Shown here in pieces: positions 1 to 9,675 of a stretch of 64,000 bases of DNA. The translations under genes and the position numbers were made by a program. How positions within the stretch are numbered: position 1 is the stretch's first letter; every line of letters begins with the position of its first letter. The notes under the pieces were generated by a model. The model was not told where the DNA came from, searched no databases, and saw only the letters and a list, made by a program, of their open reading frames with translations. Location of the stretch: contig CM041298.1 of assembly GCA_023052935.1 (NCBI GenBank), forward strand, positions 116,481,977 to 116,545,976. Reading direction: 5' to 3'. The DNA comes from Piezodorus guildinii (taxonomy: Eukaryota > Arthropoda > Insecta > Hemiptera > Pentatomidae).

Positions 1-388
1 AATGAAACCTAAATGATATTAAAGCCCATTATACTTTACATCGATATAACGAGTTTAATCGAAATCGTCGGAACCGTTTTCGAGAAAATCGAAAAAAGTT
101 GAAAAATGCATGATATAAAGTGCCTCTTCTGGTAAGCTCATTTTGATGAAAAAGGTTCTGTAACGTCTCGGGCGTTTATTTGTCTTAAATATGAAATTTC
201 AGTTTCATAGGACTTACCCTTTCCGCCCGGGAGTTACCACACACACACACACACACACACAGACCTTTTTGCGGGACTTGATTATTTGGACTCAGGGGAC
301 TCTAAAATGTATATTTCCGTTGAAAACTGGAATTTTAAAATTTTCACGATCGCAATACTTTCCCTAACTATATATAGTAAGTGAAAGT
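1..388 (+). repeat. Family B (HINE-like) repeat, right-hand part, cut by window start
   Basis: The stretch matches the right half of the complete copy at 42049-42990: the block around AACCGTTTTCGAGAAAATCG, a (CA)n run at about 239-260, the block GTTGAAAACTGGAAT, and the terminal palindrome TATATATAGTA followed by the 12-bp end GTAAGTGAAAGT at 377-388. No coding capacity. The left half lies outside the window. Confidence 0.88.
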
Positions 389-784
389 AAAAATGAAAAG
401 TGTTCTAGAATCAGAACAGTAAGTGATCTTTAAAAAGAATAACTAAAAAAAAAACTATATAATACATACAATTATTTTTATGATTGAAAAAAAAAATGTA
501 ATGAGTTTAAAAAAATGTATTTTGGTTTAATGTTTTTAACAAACTGAATCCAAATATTGGTTCGATTTTTTCGAACTTCATTACAAAAATAACAGGCCAT
601 CTGAAGATGTTAAAACAAGATACAGTATAACAATGTTTTAATAAAATAACTCAGGTTTGTAAGATATTATTTTTAGGATAGAGAAAAGCTTGTGTGATAT
701 ACAGAGAATTAAATCCCCCACAAAAAAAGAAAAGAATAATTGAAACCGTTTTAGAAACAAAAGAGATATAACGTTTTGAACTTT
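389..784. other. A+T-rich stretch, nothing recognised
   Basis: I see no ORF, no repeat match within the window and no RNA gene here; only homopolymer-rich A+T sequence. Confidence 0.6.
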
Positions 785-980
785 GAAGTGGTGATTGGTC
801 ATTTTTCTTAAATGAAATATATTGCTGGTTTGTGTTTCTAAAGCTCTTTGATCAATTAGTTTCTATACACATAAGTTAATTGCATATACAGCTATATACA
901 TAGTTAATCCACAATATAATTATTTGGAAATAATAGTCTATTTTGTAACAATTTGTACCGTTATAATTTTTTTTCCATGT
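785..980 (+). repeat. Family C repeat, degraded copy
   Basis: Shares the motif TTATTTGGAAATAATA followed by a TGTAACAATTTG-like stretch with copies near 12475-12620, 12838-13172 and 57078-57470. Non-coding and strongly diverged. Confidence 0.5.
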
Positions 981-1014
981 TGACAAGAATAGATGTATCA
1001 GTTAAGAGATTCAA

Positions 1015-1475
1015 TGCTGAATTTTGTAATTGCCTTCCTTGAAAGTACTTTTCATTTTGTAGATTCATAAAAATTAACCAATCATCTTATTATTATTGAT
1101 AAAAAAAAATTAAAAAAACGACTAAATATACTAACTGAACGAATTAGTAACCAACTAAAGAGGAAACGAGTAAAAATATTTTTTTAGGGATTTTTTTTTT
1201 CCCATCATAAGAATAGTAATATAGATACATAATATACCGTTAGGAAGCTAGAAATTTCAAAACAAAATGCCATATAGAATGTTGAGAAATGTAATATAAT
1301 GATGTAACAATTTCTATGGGTCGGTAATTTAATATGAAACTCATGTTTTCATCGGAATTCAATGTAATTCGTTATTCTTCTAACGATAATATAACTTTAT
1401 TTTGAAAGTTTTACATTGATTTTAACAGCGGAGAGAAGTGAAAGTCGTATGTTGAGTGCACCAGATTTTTTTCGA
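1015..1475 (-). repeat. Family B repeat, truncated old copy
   Basis: Reads as the left half of family B on the minus strand: the block 'gtagattcataaaaattaacca', 'aaccaactaaagaggaaac', 'accgttaggaagcta', ending in a degenerate GAAGTGAAAGTCGTATGTTG and CACCAGATTTTTTT at about 1434-1472. Many substitutions indicate age. Confidence 0.7.
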
Positions 1476-1484
1476 TCATAATAA

Positions 1485-1735
1485 AATTCCATTGGAAAGC
1501 TAATGGTTTTGGAAAAAATATTATCATATGCACAAAGTGATGAAAATTAGATAAATCTTATTATTGCACAAAACAATTTCATATAGTTATATAAATTAAT
1601 GTATAACATACGTTTCCAAGGAAACTGTTTACACCTAATTCTTTTAACTTTTTTTCAGCTGTGACTTTATTTTAGTTCTTAAATTGATAGCTGAGATAAG
1701 TAAAAGTCTTGTGTTGCCAGCAAGCTTATTTTATT
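1485..1735 (-). repeat. Family B repeat fragment
   Basis: Starts at a CCATTGGAAAGCTAATGG block and ends AGTAAAAGTCTTGTGTTGCC near 1698-1716, the same end signature as the preceding copy, so two partial family B copies lie head to tail. Confidence 0.65.
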
Positions 1736-1843
1736 TTATTTATTTATTTTTTTTTTCATAGACAAAGCCGTAAAATATAATGCAAAATGCGAAACGAGCT
1801 TAAACTTCAGTAATTATAGTAGGTGAAAATTTCTATTGCTAGA

Positions 1844-2129
1844 GGGATCACTTGTAGCTGGTGGCTAGCGTAACAGCCTCCCATGCTAAAGGTCACGGGT
1901 TCAAACCCGCAGGTGGTCCTAGGATTTTTTAATGGGAGTAAAAAATCCTTAGTTACGCCGTCCTTCGGAGGGGACGTTAAAAGGTGGTCCCGAGCCTGTG
2001 CAATGTCAGGTACTCGTTAAAGATCCCTATCCTAATAAAACCTGGATAGGCAAAATTTAGGACTCCCACTGTAGCATCGTCCGATTAGCCATAGTAGCAT
2101 AAAGTGACGTTAAATAAATAAACAAACAA
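1844..2129 (+). mobile_element. SINE1, complete young copy with 12-bp target duplications
   Basis: A ~286-bp non-coding retroposon with a tRNA-like head: A-box-like GGCTAGCGTAACAGCC and B box GGTTCAAACCC, the internal RNA polymerase III promoter elements. The body carries the conserved blocks GCCGTCCTTCGGAGGGGACG, CGAGCCTGTG, AACCTGGATAGGCAAAATTT and GCATCGTCCGATTAGCC and ends in a TAAATAAATAAACAAAC tail. The direct repeats TCTATTGCTAGA at 1832-1843 and 2130-2141 are perfect target-site duplications. It is nearly identical to copies at 22839 and 40442, so it transposed recently, presumably mobilised by one of the LINEs. Confidence 0.93.
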
Positions 2130-2229
2130 TCTATTGCTAGAATCTAAAACATATGTTTTCAACGAAACTAAATGTAATACTTTCAACATTTTAAATTCTA
2201 GCTTTATTTAAAAGTTCGAAAATTGAGTT

Positions 2230-2422
2230 TGTAGGGTAACATCATATTATCAATAATGTTGGTAACACTTAGTTAATTATCGATTCTGTTAATCGATTAG
2301 GTAGAGTAGGTTAAAAAGAAGGTTACAAAAGAAAAGCGTGTTAATATAATGTAATGTGCAGTAATAAAAAGAATACTTTTAATGTTAAACTGTTATTTCA
2401 TTTAAATATAAAGACAGCAACA
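2230..2422 (+). repeat. 5' LTR (193 bp)
   Basis: Begins TGTAGGGTAAC and ends AGACAGCAACA. Contains an AATAAAAAG polyadenylation-like signal and a TTTAAATATAAAG TATA-like stretch near its 3' end. Base-for-base the same as 6676-6868 on reading. Short LTRs are typical of this clade. Confidence 0.95.
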
Positions 2423-2425
2423 AAT

Positions 2426-2440
2426 TGGTGACCCCGACGT
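2426..2440 (+). promoter_or_regulatory. Primer binding site, tRNA-Trp type
   Basis: TGGTGACCCCGACGT, three bases after the LTR, is complementary to the 3' end of tRNA-Trp (15 nt), the primer known for CsRn1-clade elements. Confidence 0.85.
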
Positions 2441-2445
2441 TCACG

Positions 2446-3303
2446 ATGTCACAGAGTGGAAGCGGAATTGCTGATGTTGGCGAAAAAGGTGAGATAAAAC
2501 CTAATTTAAATGTAGACAGGGTAGCTATAAAATTGCCCCCGTTCTGGGTGGAAAAGCCCGAAATATGGTTTTGTCAAGCCGAGGCCCAATTCAAACTTTC
2601 GAATGTAACCAGTGAAGAGACAAAATTTAACTACTTAATAGCTCAATTAGATTTGAAAACGGTGGAAAACATTTGGGACTTAGTAAAATCGGAGGAAAAA
2701 GAGAAGTATACTAGAGCCAAAGAAAGGTTAATAGCTATTTATAGGGAAAGCGAAGAACATCAGATTCGAAAATTAATCAGTGGCTTGGACATTGGTGACA
2801 TGAAACCAAGTCAGCTTCTGAGAAAAATGAAAGGGTTAGGTACGTCTGAATTTTCAGACAAATTGATCAAAACTCTATGGCTTGATAAGCTCCCGAGTCA
2901 AATAAAAAGCATTTTAGCAATCGCAGATGGTGATTTAGACAAACTGGCGGATATTGGTGACCGAATTTGGGAGATCCAACCAAACCATGTGATGGAAGAG
3001 GTTAGGGAACCAAAACCTAACACTTCAGACACTTTTTCTTTTCCTCAATTGATTTCTAAGTTGGAGGCGATGGATAAAGAGATCAAACGTCTCAGTAGGT
3101 CTCGTGATACCAATTCAGCACCTCGCCGAGGTCGAGGTAGAAGTCAAAGCCGAGGTAGGTATAAAGATGGAGGAAAATATTGTTATTTTCATTTTAGATT
3201 TGGATCAAAATGTCGACCAGATAAGTGCAAAGCTCCATGCCAGTGGGAAATAGACCACGGAAAATCTAAAAATCAGGAAAACTCCAATCAGCAGCAGATG
3301 TAG
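2446..3303 (+). CDS. gag: Gag polyprotein of CsRn1-type retrotransposon
   Basis: A 285-residue structural protein expected to form the cytoplasmic virus-like particle and bind element RNA. The first ATG (2446, MSQSGSG) directly follows the primer site; the frame is open upstream to 2425 but without ATG. The central part (about 25-200) has the helical capsid-like character of Ty3/Gypsy Gag (WFCQAEAQFKL, IAIYRESEE). A basic Arg/Gly stretch (RRGRGRSQSRGR, about 226-237) is followed at about 246-265 by CYFH...CKAPC, the CHCC-type motif that replaces the CCHC knuckle in CsRn1-like Gags. The stop overlaps the pol frame, so Gag-Pol is probably made by a -1 frameshift. Confidence 0.9.
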   Translation: MSQSGSGIADVGEKGEIKPNLNVDRVAIKLPPFWVEKPEIWFCQAEAQFKLSNVTSEETKFNYLIAQLDLKTVENIWDLVKSEEKEKYTRAKERLIAIYRESEEHQIRKLISGLDIGDMKPSQLLRKMKGLGTSEFSDKLIKTLWLDKLPSQIKSILAIADGDLDKLADIGDRIWEIQPNHVMEEVREPKPNTSDTFSFPQLISKLEAMDKEIKRLSRSRDTNSAPRRGRGRSQSRGRYKDGGKYCYFHFRFGSKCRPDKCKAPCQWEIDHGKSKNQENSNQQQM

Positions 3304-6300
3304 CGACCACAACTGTTGCTGAAATTCCTTTTGGCCGCACATACAGACTGTTCGTAACTGATAGAAACAGCAAACAAACTTTCTTGGTGGATAGTGGAGC
3401 TGATGTTTCAGTCATTCCCGCCAAAAAGAATAAAAAAGAAAAAAGCACTAATTTTAAATTATTTGCAGCCAACGGGACTGAAATTTGTACATATGGTTCA
3501 CAGCTCATAGATATTGACCTTGGCCTAAAACGAAAATTTCAGTGGCCATTTGTTATTGCACAAACGACAAAAGGAATAATAGGCGCTGATTTTCTGCATA
3601 AATTCGGATTATTAATTGATCTAAAAAATAAAAAACTAATTGATAGTAATACAAAGATGTCCATAAATGGAGAAATCGTAGAAGTTTCAGTTGCTGATAC
3701 TGTCAACACGTTGCAGAACAATAATAAATTTTTCCAAGTATTGTCCTCGTACCCAGAAATAACAAAACCTTCATATTTTCCACCACCTGTTAAGCATGAA
3801 GTGAGGCATTACATTAATACGAAAGAAAGCGCTCCAGTATTCTCAAAATCAAGAAGGTTAGGACCAAAGGCGATGAGAATAGCGAAGCAGGAATTCCAGA
3901 TATTAATTAATGAAGGTATCATATCACCATCAAAGTCACAGTGGGCCAGTCCTTTACATTTAGTATCCAAGAAAAATGGAACCTGGCGCATATGTGGAGA
4001 CTATAGGCGATTAAATGCCATCACAGTTCCTGATCGATACCCTATTCCTAGAATAGACGATGTGAGTTGTATTCTCGAAGGTAAGCGAATTTTCACAAAA
4101 ATTGACTTGATTCGAGCGTATTACCATATTCCAATAGCGGACGAAGATAAAGAGAAGACGTCAATAATAACGCCATTCGGTTTGTTCCAGTTTAATTTCA
4201 TGCCGTTTGGGCTACGTAACGCTCCTTCAACGTTTCAAAGATTCATAAATCAGGTACTTCAAGATTTACCTTTTTGTTTTTCTTTTTTAGACGATGTTTT
4301 GATCGCTTCACAATCTGAAGAAGAGCACAGAGATCACCTAAAGGCGGTACTAGAGAGGCTGCACAGGTATGGCTTGCGTGTAAACATGTCTAAGTCTATA
4401 TTTGGTGTTGCGAAGATCACATTTTTAGGCTATCAGATTACTCCACAAGGTACAAAACCTGATCCAGAAAAGGTTAAGTCCATCATGGATATAAAACGTC
4501 CAGAGACTGTACATAAACTCCGTACATTTCTCGGAATGGTGAATTTTTATAGGCCATATCTTAAAGACGCAAGTGAGACTCAAGCTATACTAAACGAATG
4601 CTTAAAAGGAGCAAGGAAGAACGATCGCACGAAAATAGATTGGACAGAAGAAGCCATTAAACAGTTTGAACAGTGCAAGAAAGACCTAGCAAACGCAGCT
4701 TTGCTTGCCATTCCTAATGCAAATCTTCCAATTGCATTATTTACGGATGCTTCAGATTTTGCAATTGGTTCTGTGCTGCAGCAGTTCGAAAATCAAGGTT
4801 GGAAGCCTTTAGTTTTTTTTTCGAAAAAGCTTAACCCAGCTCAGAGAAATTATAGTACTTACGATAGAGAGCTATTGAGTATTTATCTGTCTATAAAACA
4901 TTTTAGACATATGATCGAAGGAAGTGACATTACTATTTATACCGATCACAAACCGTTAAGTTACGCATTTAATCAGAAAAATGAGAAAGCATCTCCGAGA
5001 CAGCAGCGTCAGCTACAGTATATATCCCAGTTTTCAACCAAGATCAGACACGTCAGTGGAAAAGACAATAATGTGGCTGATACATTATCACGACTCGATG
5101 CAATGACTGTTCTAGATTACGACCAAATTGCAGCTAGTCAAAAAGATGATCAAGACCTTAAAATGCTACAGGAATCTGATACTTCCTTAATTTTAAAACA
5201 ACATCCTCTTCCGAATGGACAAGTTCTTTGGTGTGACATTTCAACTTCAACAACTAGACCCTATATTCCTAAACAATATAGGCGACAAGTTTTCAACAGT
5301 GTGCACTCTTTGTCTCATCCAGGAATAAAGTCCACAGTCCGACAAGTAACAGAAAAATTTATATGGCCCGGTATTAAAAAGGATATTAAGGAATGGACTC
5401 AGGCTTGTATTGGTTGCCAGAGAAACAAGGTAATACGTCATACAAAAACACCAATAGGCCTATATGAAGAGCCAGATGACCGATTTAATGTAATACATTT
5501 GGATATGATCGGCCCTCTTCCACCATCAGACGACAAGATGTACTGTCTTACTGCGATTGATCGTTTTACATCATGGATGGAAGTTATACCATTGCGGACC
5601 ATAACAGCTGAGTCGGTGGGTCAAGCGTTCTACAAATATTGGATTTGCAGATTTGGCGCACCTGTTAAAGTAATTACTGACCAAGGCCGACAATTCGAAT
5701 CGGAATTATTTAAAAACCTGGCTAAACTTTGCGGTATAAAGCTTCAGAGGAGTTCGCCATACCATCCACAATGTAATGGAAAAATCGAACGCCTGCATAG
5801 GACTTTAAAAACTGCTATTAAAGCTCACAATTCTCCGAAGTGGACAGAAACCTTACCTACAGTCTTACTTGGCTTACGTGCTGCTCTCCGAGATGATGGC
5901 AATCATTCGGTAGCTCACATGGTGTATGGAAAACCTATACGACTGCCAGGTGAATTTTTTGAAGAGAAGACATCTCGAATGGAACACGGCACTTTTCTTT
6001 CCCGTTTACAAGACCAGATGAATGCTCTTAAACCAATAAAGTCAGAAAAGAAGAATTCAACAAGTGTATTCATACACAAAGATCTCAGGGTATGCACCCA
6101 TGTTTTTGTAAGATTAGATAGGGTAAAGAAGCCCCTTGAACCAGCTTATGAAGGACCGTACCTTGTAATATCAAGACAAGAAAAATACTTCACTCTTCAG
6201 ATCAAAGGAAAACAGGTGAATATTTCATTAGATCGGTTGAAGCCTGCTTACATTTTAGACCCTGATGACCCCACCTGTAATATGGATCAAGAACCTAGAT

Positions 6301-6422
6301 TGTTGACAATGCCTATGAAGCCTCAGCCAACAAGTCAGGATGTTCCAGCTTCAGCTTCCAGAGAGGAAGTAACAACAAGAACAGGCAGAAGAGTCAGGTT
6401 TCCTCAGCGTTATCTACAGTGA
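3270..6422 (+). CDS. pol: Pol polyprotein: protease, reverse transcriptase, RNase H, integrase
   Basis: Open frame of about 1050 codons in the -1 frame relative to gag, overlapping it by 34 nt and without an early ATG, so translation is likely by frameshifting. Numbering from the Leu codon at 3384: aspartic protease active site DSGAD at 3-7; RT with YRRLNAIT near 207 and catalytic FLDD at 301-304; RNase H starting FTDAS near 453 and ending with DHKPLSYAF near 521; integrase zinc finger H..H..C..C at about 641-679 (ACIGCQ); DDE core D707, D766, E802 with DX35E spacing; a GPY/F-like module YEGPYLVI near 923 followed by RLKPAY. No chromodomain and no env follow. All catalytic residues are present and there is no internal stop. 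It copies element RNA and integrates the cDNA. Confidence 0.95.
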   Translation, partial: KSGKLQSAADVATTTVAEIPFGRTYRLFVTDRNSKQTFLVDSGADVSVIPAKKNKKEKSTNFKLFAANGTEICTYGSQLIDIDLGLKRKFQWPFVIAQTTKGIIGADFLHKFGLLIDLKNKKLIDSNTKMSINGEIVEVSVADTVNTLQNNNKFFQVLSSYPEITKPSYFPPPVKHEVRHYINTKESAPVFSKSRRLGPKAMRIAKQEFQILINEGIISPSKSQWASPLHLVSKKNGTWRICGDYRRLNAITVPDRYPIPRIDDVSCILEGKRIFTKIDLIRAYYHIPIADEDKEKTSIITPFGLFQFNFMPFGLRNAPSTFQRFINQVLQDLPFCFSFLDDVLIASQSEEEHRDHLKAVLERLHRYGLRVNMSKSIFGVAKITFLGYQITPQGTKPDPEKVKSIMDIKRPETVHKLRTFLGMVNFYRPYLKDASETQAILNECLKGARKNDRTKIDWTEEAIKQFEQCKKDLANAALLAIPNANLPIALFTDASDFAIGSVLQQFENQGWKPLVFFSKKLNPAQRNYSTYDRELLSIYLSIKHFRHMIEGSDITIYTDHKPLSYAFNQKNEKASPRQQRQLQYISQFSTKIRHVSGKDNNVADTLSRLDAMTVLDYDQIAASQKDDQDLKMLQESDTSLILKQHPLPNGQVLWCDISTSTTRPYIPKQYRRQVFNSVHSLSHPGIKSTVRQVTEKFIWPGIKKDIKEWTQACIGCQRNKVIRHTKTPIGLYEEPDDRFNVIHLDMIGPLPPSDDKMYCLTAIDRFTSWMEVIPLRTITAESVGQAFYKYWICRFGAPVKVITDQGRQFESELFKNLAKLCGIKLQRSSPYHPQCNGKIERLHRTLKTAIKAHNSPKWTETLPTVLLGLRAALRDDGNHSVAHMVYGKPIRLPGEFFEEKTSRMEHGTFLSRLQDQMNALKPIKSEKKNSTSVFIHKDLRVCTHVFVRLDRVKKPLEPAYEGPYLVISRQEKYFTLQIKGKQVNISLDRLKPAYILDPDDPTCNMDQEPRLLTMPMKPQPTSQDVPASASREEVTTRTGRRVRFPQRYLQ

Positions 6423-6675
6423 TCAGTGGTGAAAAATGTCTCTAGTGATTAGTGTGTGTGATGTGTATAGTTATGTTGTTGTTTTTTGTATTTTAAAAGA
6501 TTAATTTTTTTTTTTAGAAAGAGAAAATAATTGTTTTGTAAAATAAGTTATAATTATGTTTTGTAAAATTAGTTTTTGAGTTCAGTGAAAGTTTGATAAT
6601 TTTATTTATTTTTATTTTTGTATCAAAGTCTTTTGTAGTATCGTAACATAGTTGATGTTACTGGGAAAGGAGTAC
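6423..6675 (+). other. LTR-element 3' UTR with polypurine tract
   Basis: Non-coding T/A-rich sequence. GGGAAAGGAG at 6663-6672, three bases before the 3' LTR, is the likely plus-strand primer (polypurine tract). Confidence 0.75.
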
Positions 6676-6868
6676 TGTAGGGTAACATCATATTATCAAT
6701 AATGTTGGTAACACTTAGTTAATTATCGATTCTGTTAATCGATTAGGTAGAGTAGGTTAAAAAGAAGGTTACAAAAGAAAAGCGTGTTAATATAATGTAA
6801 TGTGCAGTAATAAAAAGAATACTTTTAATGTTAAACTGTTATTTCATTTAAATATAAAGACAGCAACA
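6676..6868 (+). repeat. 3' LTR (193 bp)
   Basis: Identical on reading to the 5' LTR; followed by the target duplication AGTT at 6869-6872. LTR identity implies little time since insertion. Confidence 0.95.
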
Positions 6869-6905
6869 AGTTAAACATGCGAAAGTCGGGTATTGCTGTC
6901 GCTAG

Positions 6906-7500
6906 AATTTTTCTTTAAATGTATTGAACCTTTTTCATAGTACATTTAAAAAAAAAAATCCAATTTCAGCGTAGTAGCCAAGAACTTTCGAATAAAAACT
7001 GAATTATTAATAAAACAAGAATAATAAAAAAAGGTAAAAAAAGACAAAACATTAATATCCGCAGATAGGAGTAACAGGATCCTCCAAGACGAACGACCAT
7101 CTACTTCCGGTGAACGTCAGTAAAAAATATGAATTAGGTAAATGTCATTTCCGAAAGGGGCTTATCAAGGTGGCTCTTACAAACGACTTCCGCTCACAAT
7201 AAATTCCTTCCCTCCTCAAACGTTGAAGGGTTGAGGCGTACAGTCCGCATGTTCTCTAATTGCCGGCCGGTGGCCATGTGTTGAGCCTAATCGCAGGCCT
7301 TAGCGCAGTCCAAGTTTAATTACCGCCCCGGCCTGTCGGCATGTCGGTGAGCAACTGCTTCTACACTGATTGGTCATCATTAATGGAGGATCTTCCATCT
7401 ATGATTAATCGAGATCAATATTAATAATTCCCTTTAGAATAATATAACAAGAAATATCAAGTGGACTATTTTTTTTTTGTTGGTAAAATTAGACATTTGA
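6906..7500. other. Non-repetitive island, no gene recognised
   Basis: 7050-7420 has a more balanced base composition than its surroundings (e.g. GCCGGCCGGTGGCCATG at about 7260) and matches nothing else in the window. No long ORF. It may be unique host intergenic or intronic sequence. Confidence 0.5.
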
Positions 7501-8217
7501 ATCGGTCATAATTACTCCGAGAGATTTGAGGTGCGATCGGGTTTGAAACAGGGTGACTCCCTTTCACCTGTTTTATTTAATATAGCTTTAGAATATGTCA
7601 TTGAAAAAGTGACGTGTACCGAGCAAAGGCTTAAATATGGGTTATAAGATTGCGGTTTTGGGGTATGCCGATGATTTGGTACTACTAGGTGAAGACAGGG
7701 AAACCATTCAACTAAATACAAGTGTGTTAATAAAAACCGGTAAAGAAATAGGACTCGAATTAAATACCGATGACGAAATATATGATTAGTTGGAGAAACG
7801 GTGGCGATCTTGGTGATATTGATGTATCAGGGCATACTTTTGAACACGTAGAGAAATTCAAGTATTTAGGTTCAATGATAACAAGAAAAAATGAAATCAA
7901 GAAAGAAATAAAGTCCCGGTTAAAGGTGGGAAATGCGTGTTATTATTCAGTTGCTTAGTTACTTAGTTCGCGGCTTCTATCTAAAAACTTAAAGGTTAGA
8001 ATTTATAAAACTATTATTCTTCCGACGGTTCTTTACGGATGTGAAACGTGGCCGCTTACTTTGAAGGATGAACAACGGCTTAAGGTTTTCGAAAATAAGG
8101 TACTGCGTAAAATATTTGGTCCGAAGAGATGTGAGGGCACTGGGGAGTTTAGAAGGTTGCACAACGCGGTATTGCGGAGCTTGTATCTTCTTCTTCTTTA
8201 TCTTCCTCTTCGAGCCA

Positions 8218-9675
8218 TTATTGGCGTAGAGGGGCCTCGATCCAGCGCTGCCAGTTATCCCGGTCTCCGCTGAGTCGTTTCATTTCTACAAGGGTCTTGC
8301 CCCTGTTACTCCCAATCCTCTGGACCATATCCTGATAGGAAATTCTAGGTCGGCCACGTGGTCTTCTTCCTGTAGGTCTTGCTTCCAGTGTCCTTCTGGG
8401 TTCCCTTATTTCGTCCATGCGGCAGACATGACCAAACCATTTTAATTGCCTGTATTCCATTATCGTCTTCAATGGTGGTACCTCGAGTTGCTCTCTGATT
8501 CTATTGTTCCGGACACAATCTCGCCTTGTCTTTCCCGCTGCTCTACGTAAAAATTTCATTTCAGCAGCAGTGATTCGGCTGATATGTTTGTCGAGCATCA
8601 CCCAACTCTCGCCTCCATATGTAAGCACTGGTAAGTAAATGGCTTTATAGATGTGCATCTTAACATCTCGCCCTACTTCACGGTGTCCTATTATACTATT
8701 GTTAATCTGGTAGTACACCTGGTTCGCTTTATTGATCCTATTTCCAATCTCTTGGTCAATTCTGCCAGACCTGTCTATAATGGTTCCCAGGTAATTGAAT
8801 TCATTTACCACTTCTAGGGTCTTCCCATTGCATACCATTTCAACATTTTCTTCTTCATTCCGTGAGAGAACCAGAATCTTACTTTTGGAGTCGTTGATGG
8901 ACATTCCCTTACGCAATAGTTCTGCCTCCCATTCCACCAGAGCTTGTTGCAGCTTTTCTTTTGTGTCCGCTAATAGAACAATGTCATCGGCATATAGGAG
9001 GCATTTCACCAGAACTGTCTGCATCTTCCATTTTCCTATTTCAGTCCATGCCGTTCTTCGTTTGCAGACTTTATGGATCTCGTCCATCAGAATCAAGAAT
9101 AGGAGAGGGCTAAGACTGTCCCCCTGTCTGACTCCTCTATCAAGAGGAAATGATTTGGATTCTCTACCATTGATTCTGACGACTCCCTTTGCATTTCTGT
9201 ATGTTGATTGGATTGCCTGCATCAAATCTGATGGTACATTCTTTGCAGCAAGAGCATTCCATATTTCATATCTAGGCACAGAATCGAACGCAGCTTTGAG
9301 ATCCAGGAAAGCCACATAGATACTTTTATTTCTGTCCCAAACCTTTTCAGAAATGTTTCTAAGCACAAAAATATGGTCCTGGGTCTGCCTTCCCGGGCGG
9401 AAGCCCGCCTGCTCCTCTTCGAGTTGATTTTCCACAATACTTCTCAATCTTCTCTCGAGGATAGAGGTGTACATTTTATAGGCTACGGACAGCAAGCTAA
9501 TTGGTCTATAATTCTCGCATACGGTTGAGGAGCCTTTCTTATGTATTGGGACTATAGCGCTATATTCCCAATCTAAAGGGATTATCTTGTTATCCCATAC
9601 AGTTTGGAACAGTCCTTGGAGTGCTTTTTTGAGCTCTTCACCACCAAATTTCAGGATATTCAGGTGAAATTCCAT
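8218..9675 (-). pseudogene. RTE-like ORF, second part: reverse transcriptase
   Basis: About 485 codons continuing the same protein in another frame. RT motifs: NYRPISLLSVAYKM (about 55), QAGFRPGRQTQD, VAFLDLKAAFDSVPR (about 121), GVRQGDSLSPLLF (about 181), catalytic YADD at 228-231, FNYLGTIID, and a basic tail GRRPRGRPRISYQD ending RWIEAPLRQ. One extra base within the two G's at 9654-9655 relative to the expected frame accounts for the break; no other stop is seen, so the element died or was mis-assembled very recently. RT reverse transcribes the element RNA at the nicked target. Confidence 0.88.

Larger units (their letters stand above)
2230..6868 (+). mobile_element. Full-length CsRn1-type Ty3/Gypsy LTR retrotransposon
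   Basis: A complete 4.6-kb element bounded by two 193-bp LTRs that I read as identical, with TG...CA ends and a 4-bp target duplication AGTT at 2226-2229 and 6869-6872. Order: 5' LTR, tRNA-Trp-complementary primer site, gag, pol (protease, RT, RNase H, integrase), short 3' UTR, polypurine tract, 3' LTR. A tRNA-Trp primer, a CHCC-type Gag motif and no env are known traits of the CsRn1 clade (Clonorchis CsRn1, Bombyx Kabuki). gag and pol are open, so the copy is recent and potentially competent. It is inserted in an old family B copy. Confidence 0.95.
1765..6905 (-). repeat. Family B repeat end, split by a SINE1 and by the LTR retrotransposon
   Basis: The pieces 1765-1843, 2142-2229 and 6869-6905 read continuously as the left-end part of a minus-strand family B copy (compare 38670-38856): 'gcttaaacttc', 'aacatatgttttcaacgaaac', 'gaaaattgagtt', then 'aagtcgggtattgctgtcgct'. 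Removing the SINE1 (1844-2129 plus one target duplication) and the LTR element (2230-6868 plus one AGTT) restores the order of blocks. Diverged, so boundaries are approximate. Confidence 0.6.

Noticed and set aside
1860..1920. tRNA-like head with B box GGTTCAAACCC in many copies
   Set aside because: Head of SINE1; no tRNA cloverleaf closes and the same body always follows.
3266..3721. Minus-strand ORFs inside pol
   Set aside because: Antisense to an intact polyprotein with clear motifs.
6423..6675. Possible env gene between pol and the 3' LTR
   Set aside because: Only about 250 bp without an ORF; CsRn1-type elements lack env.
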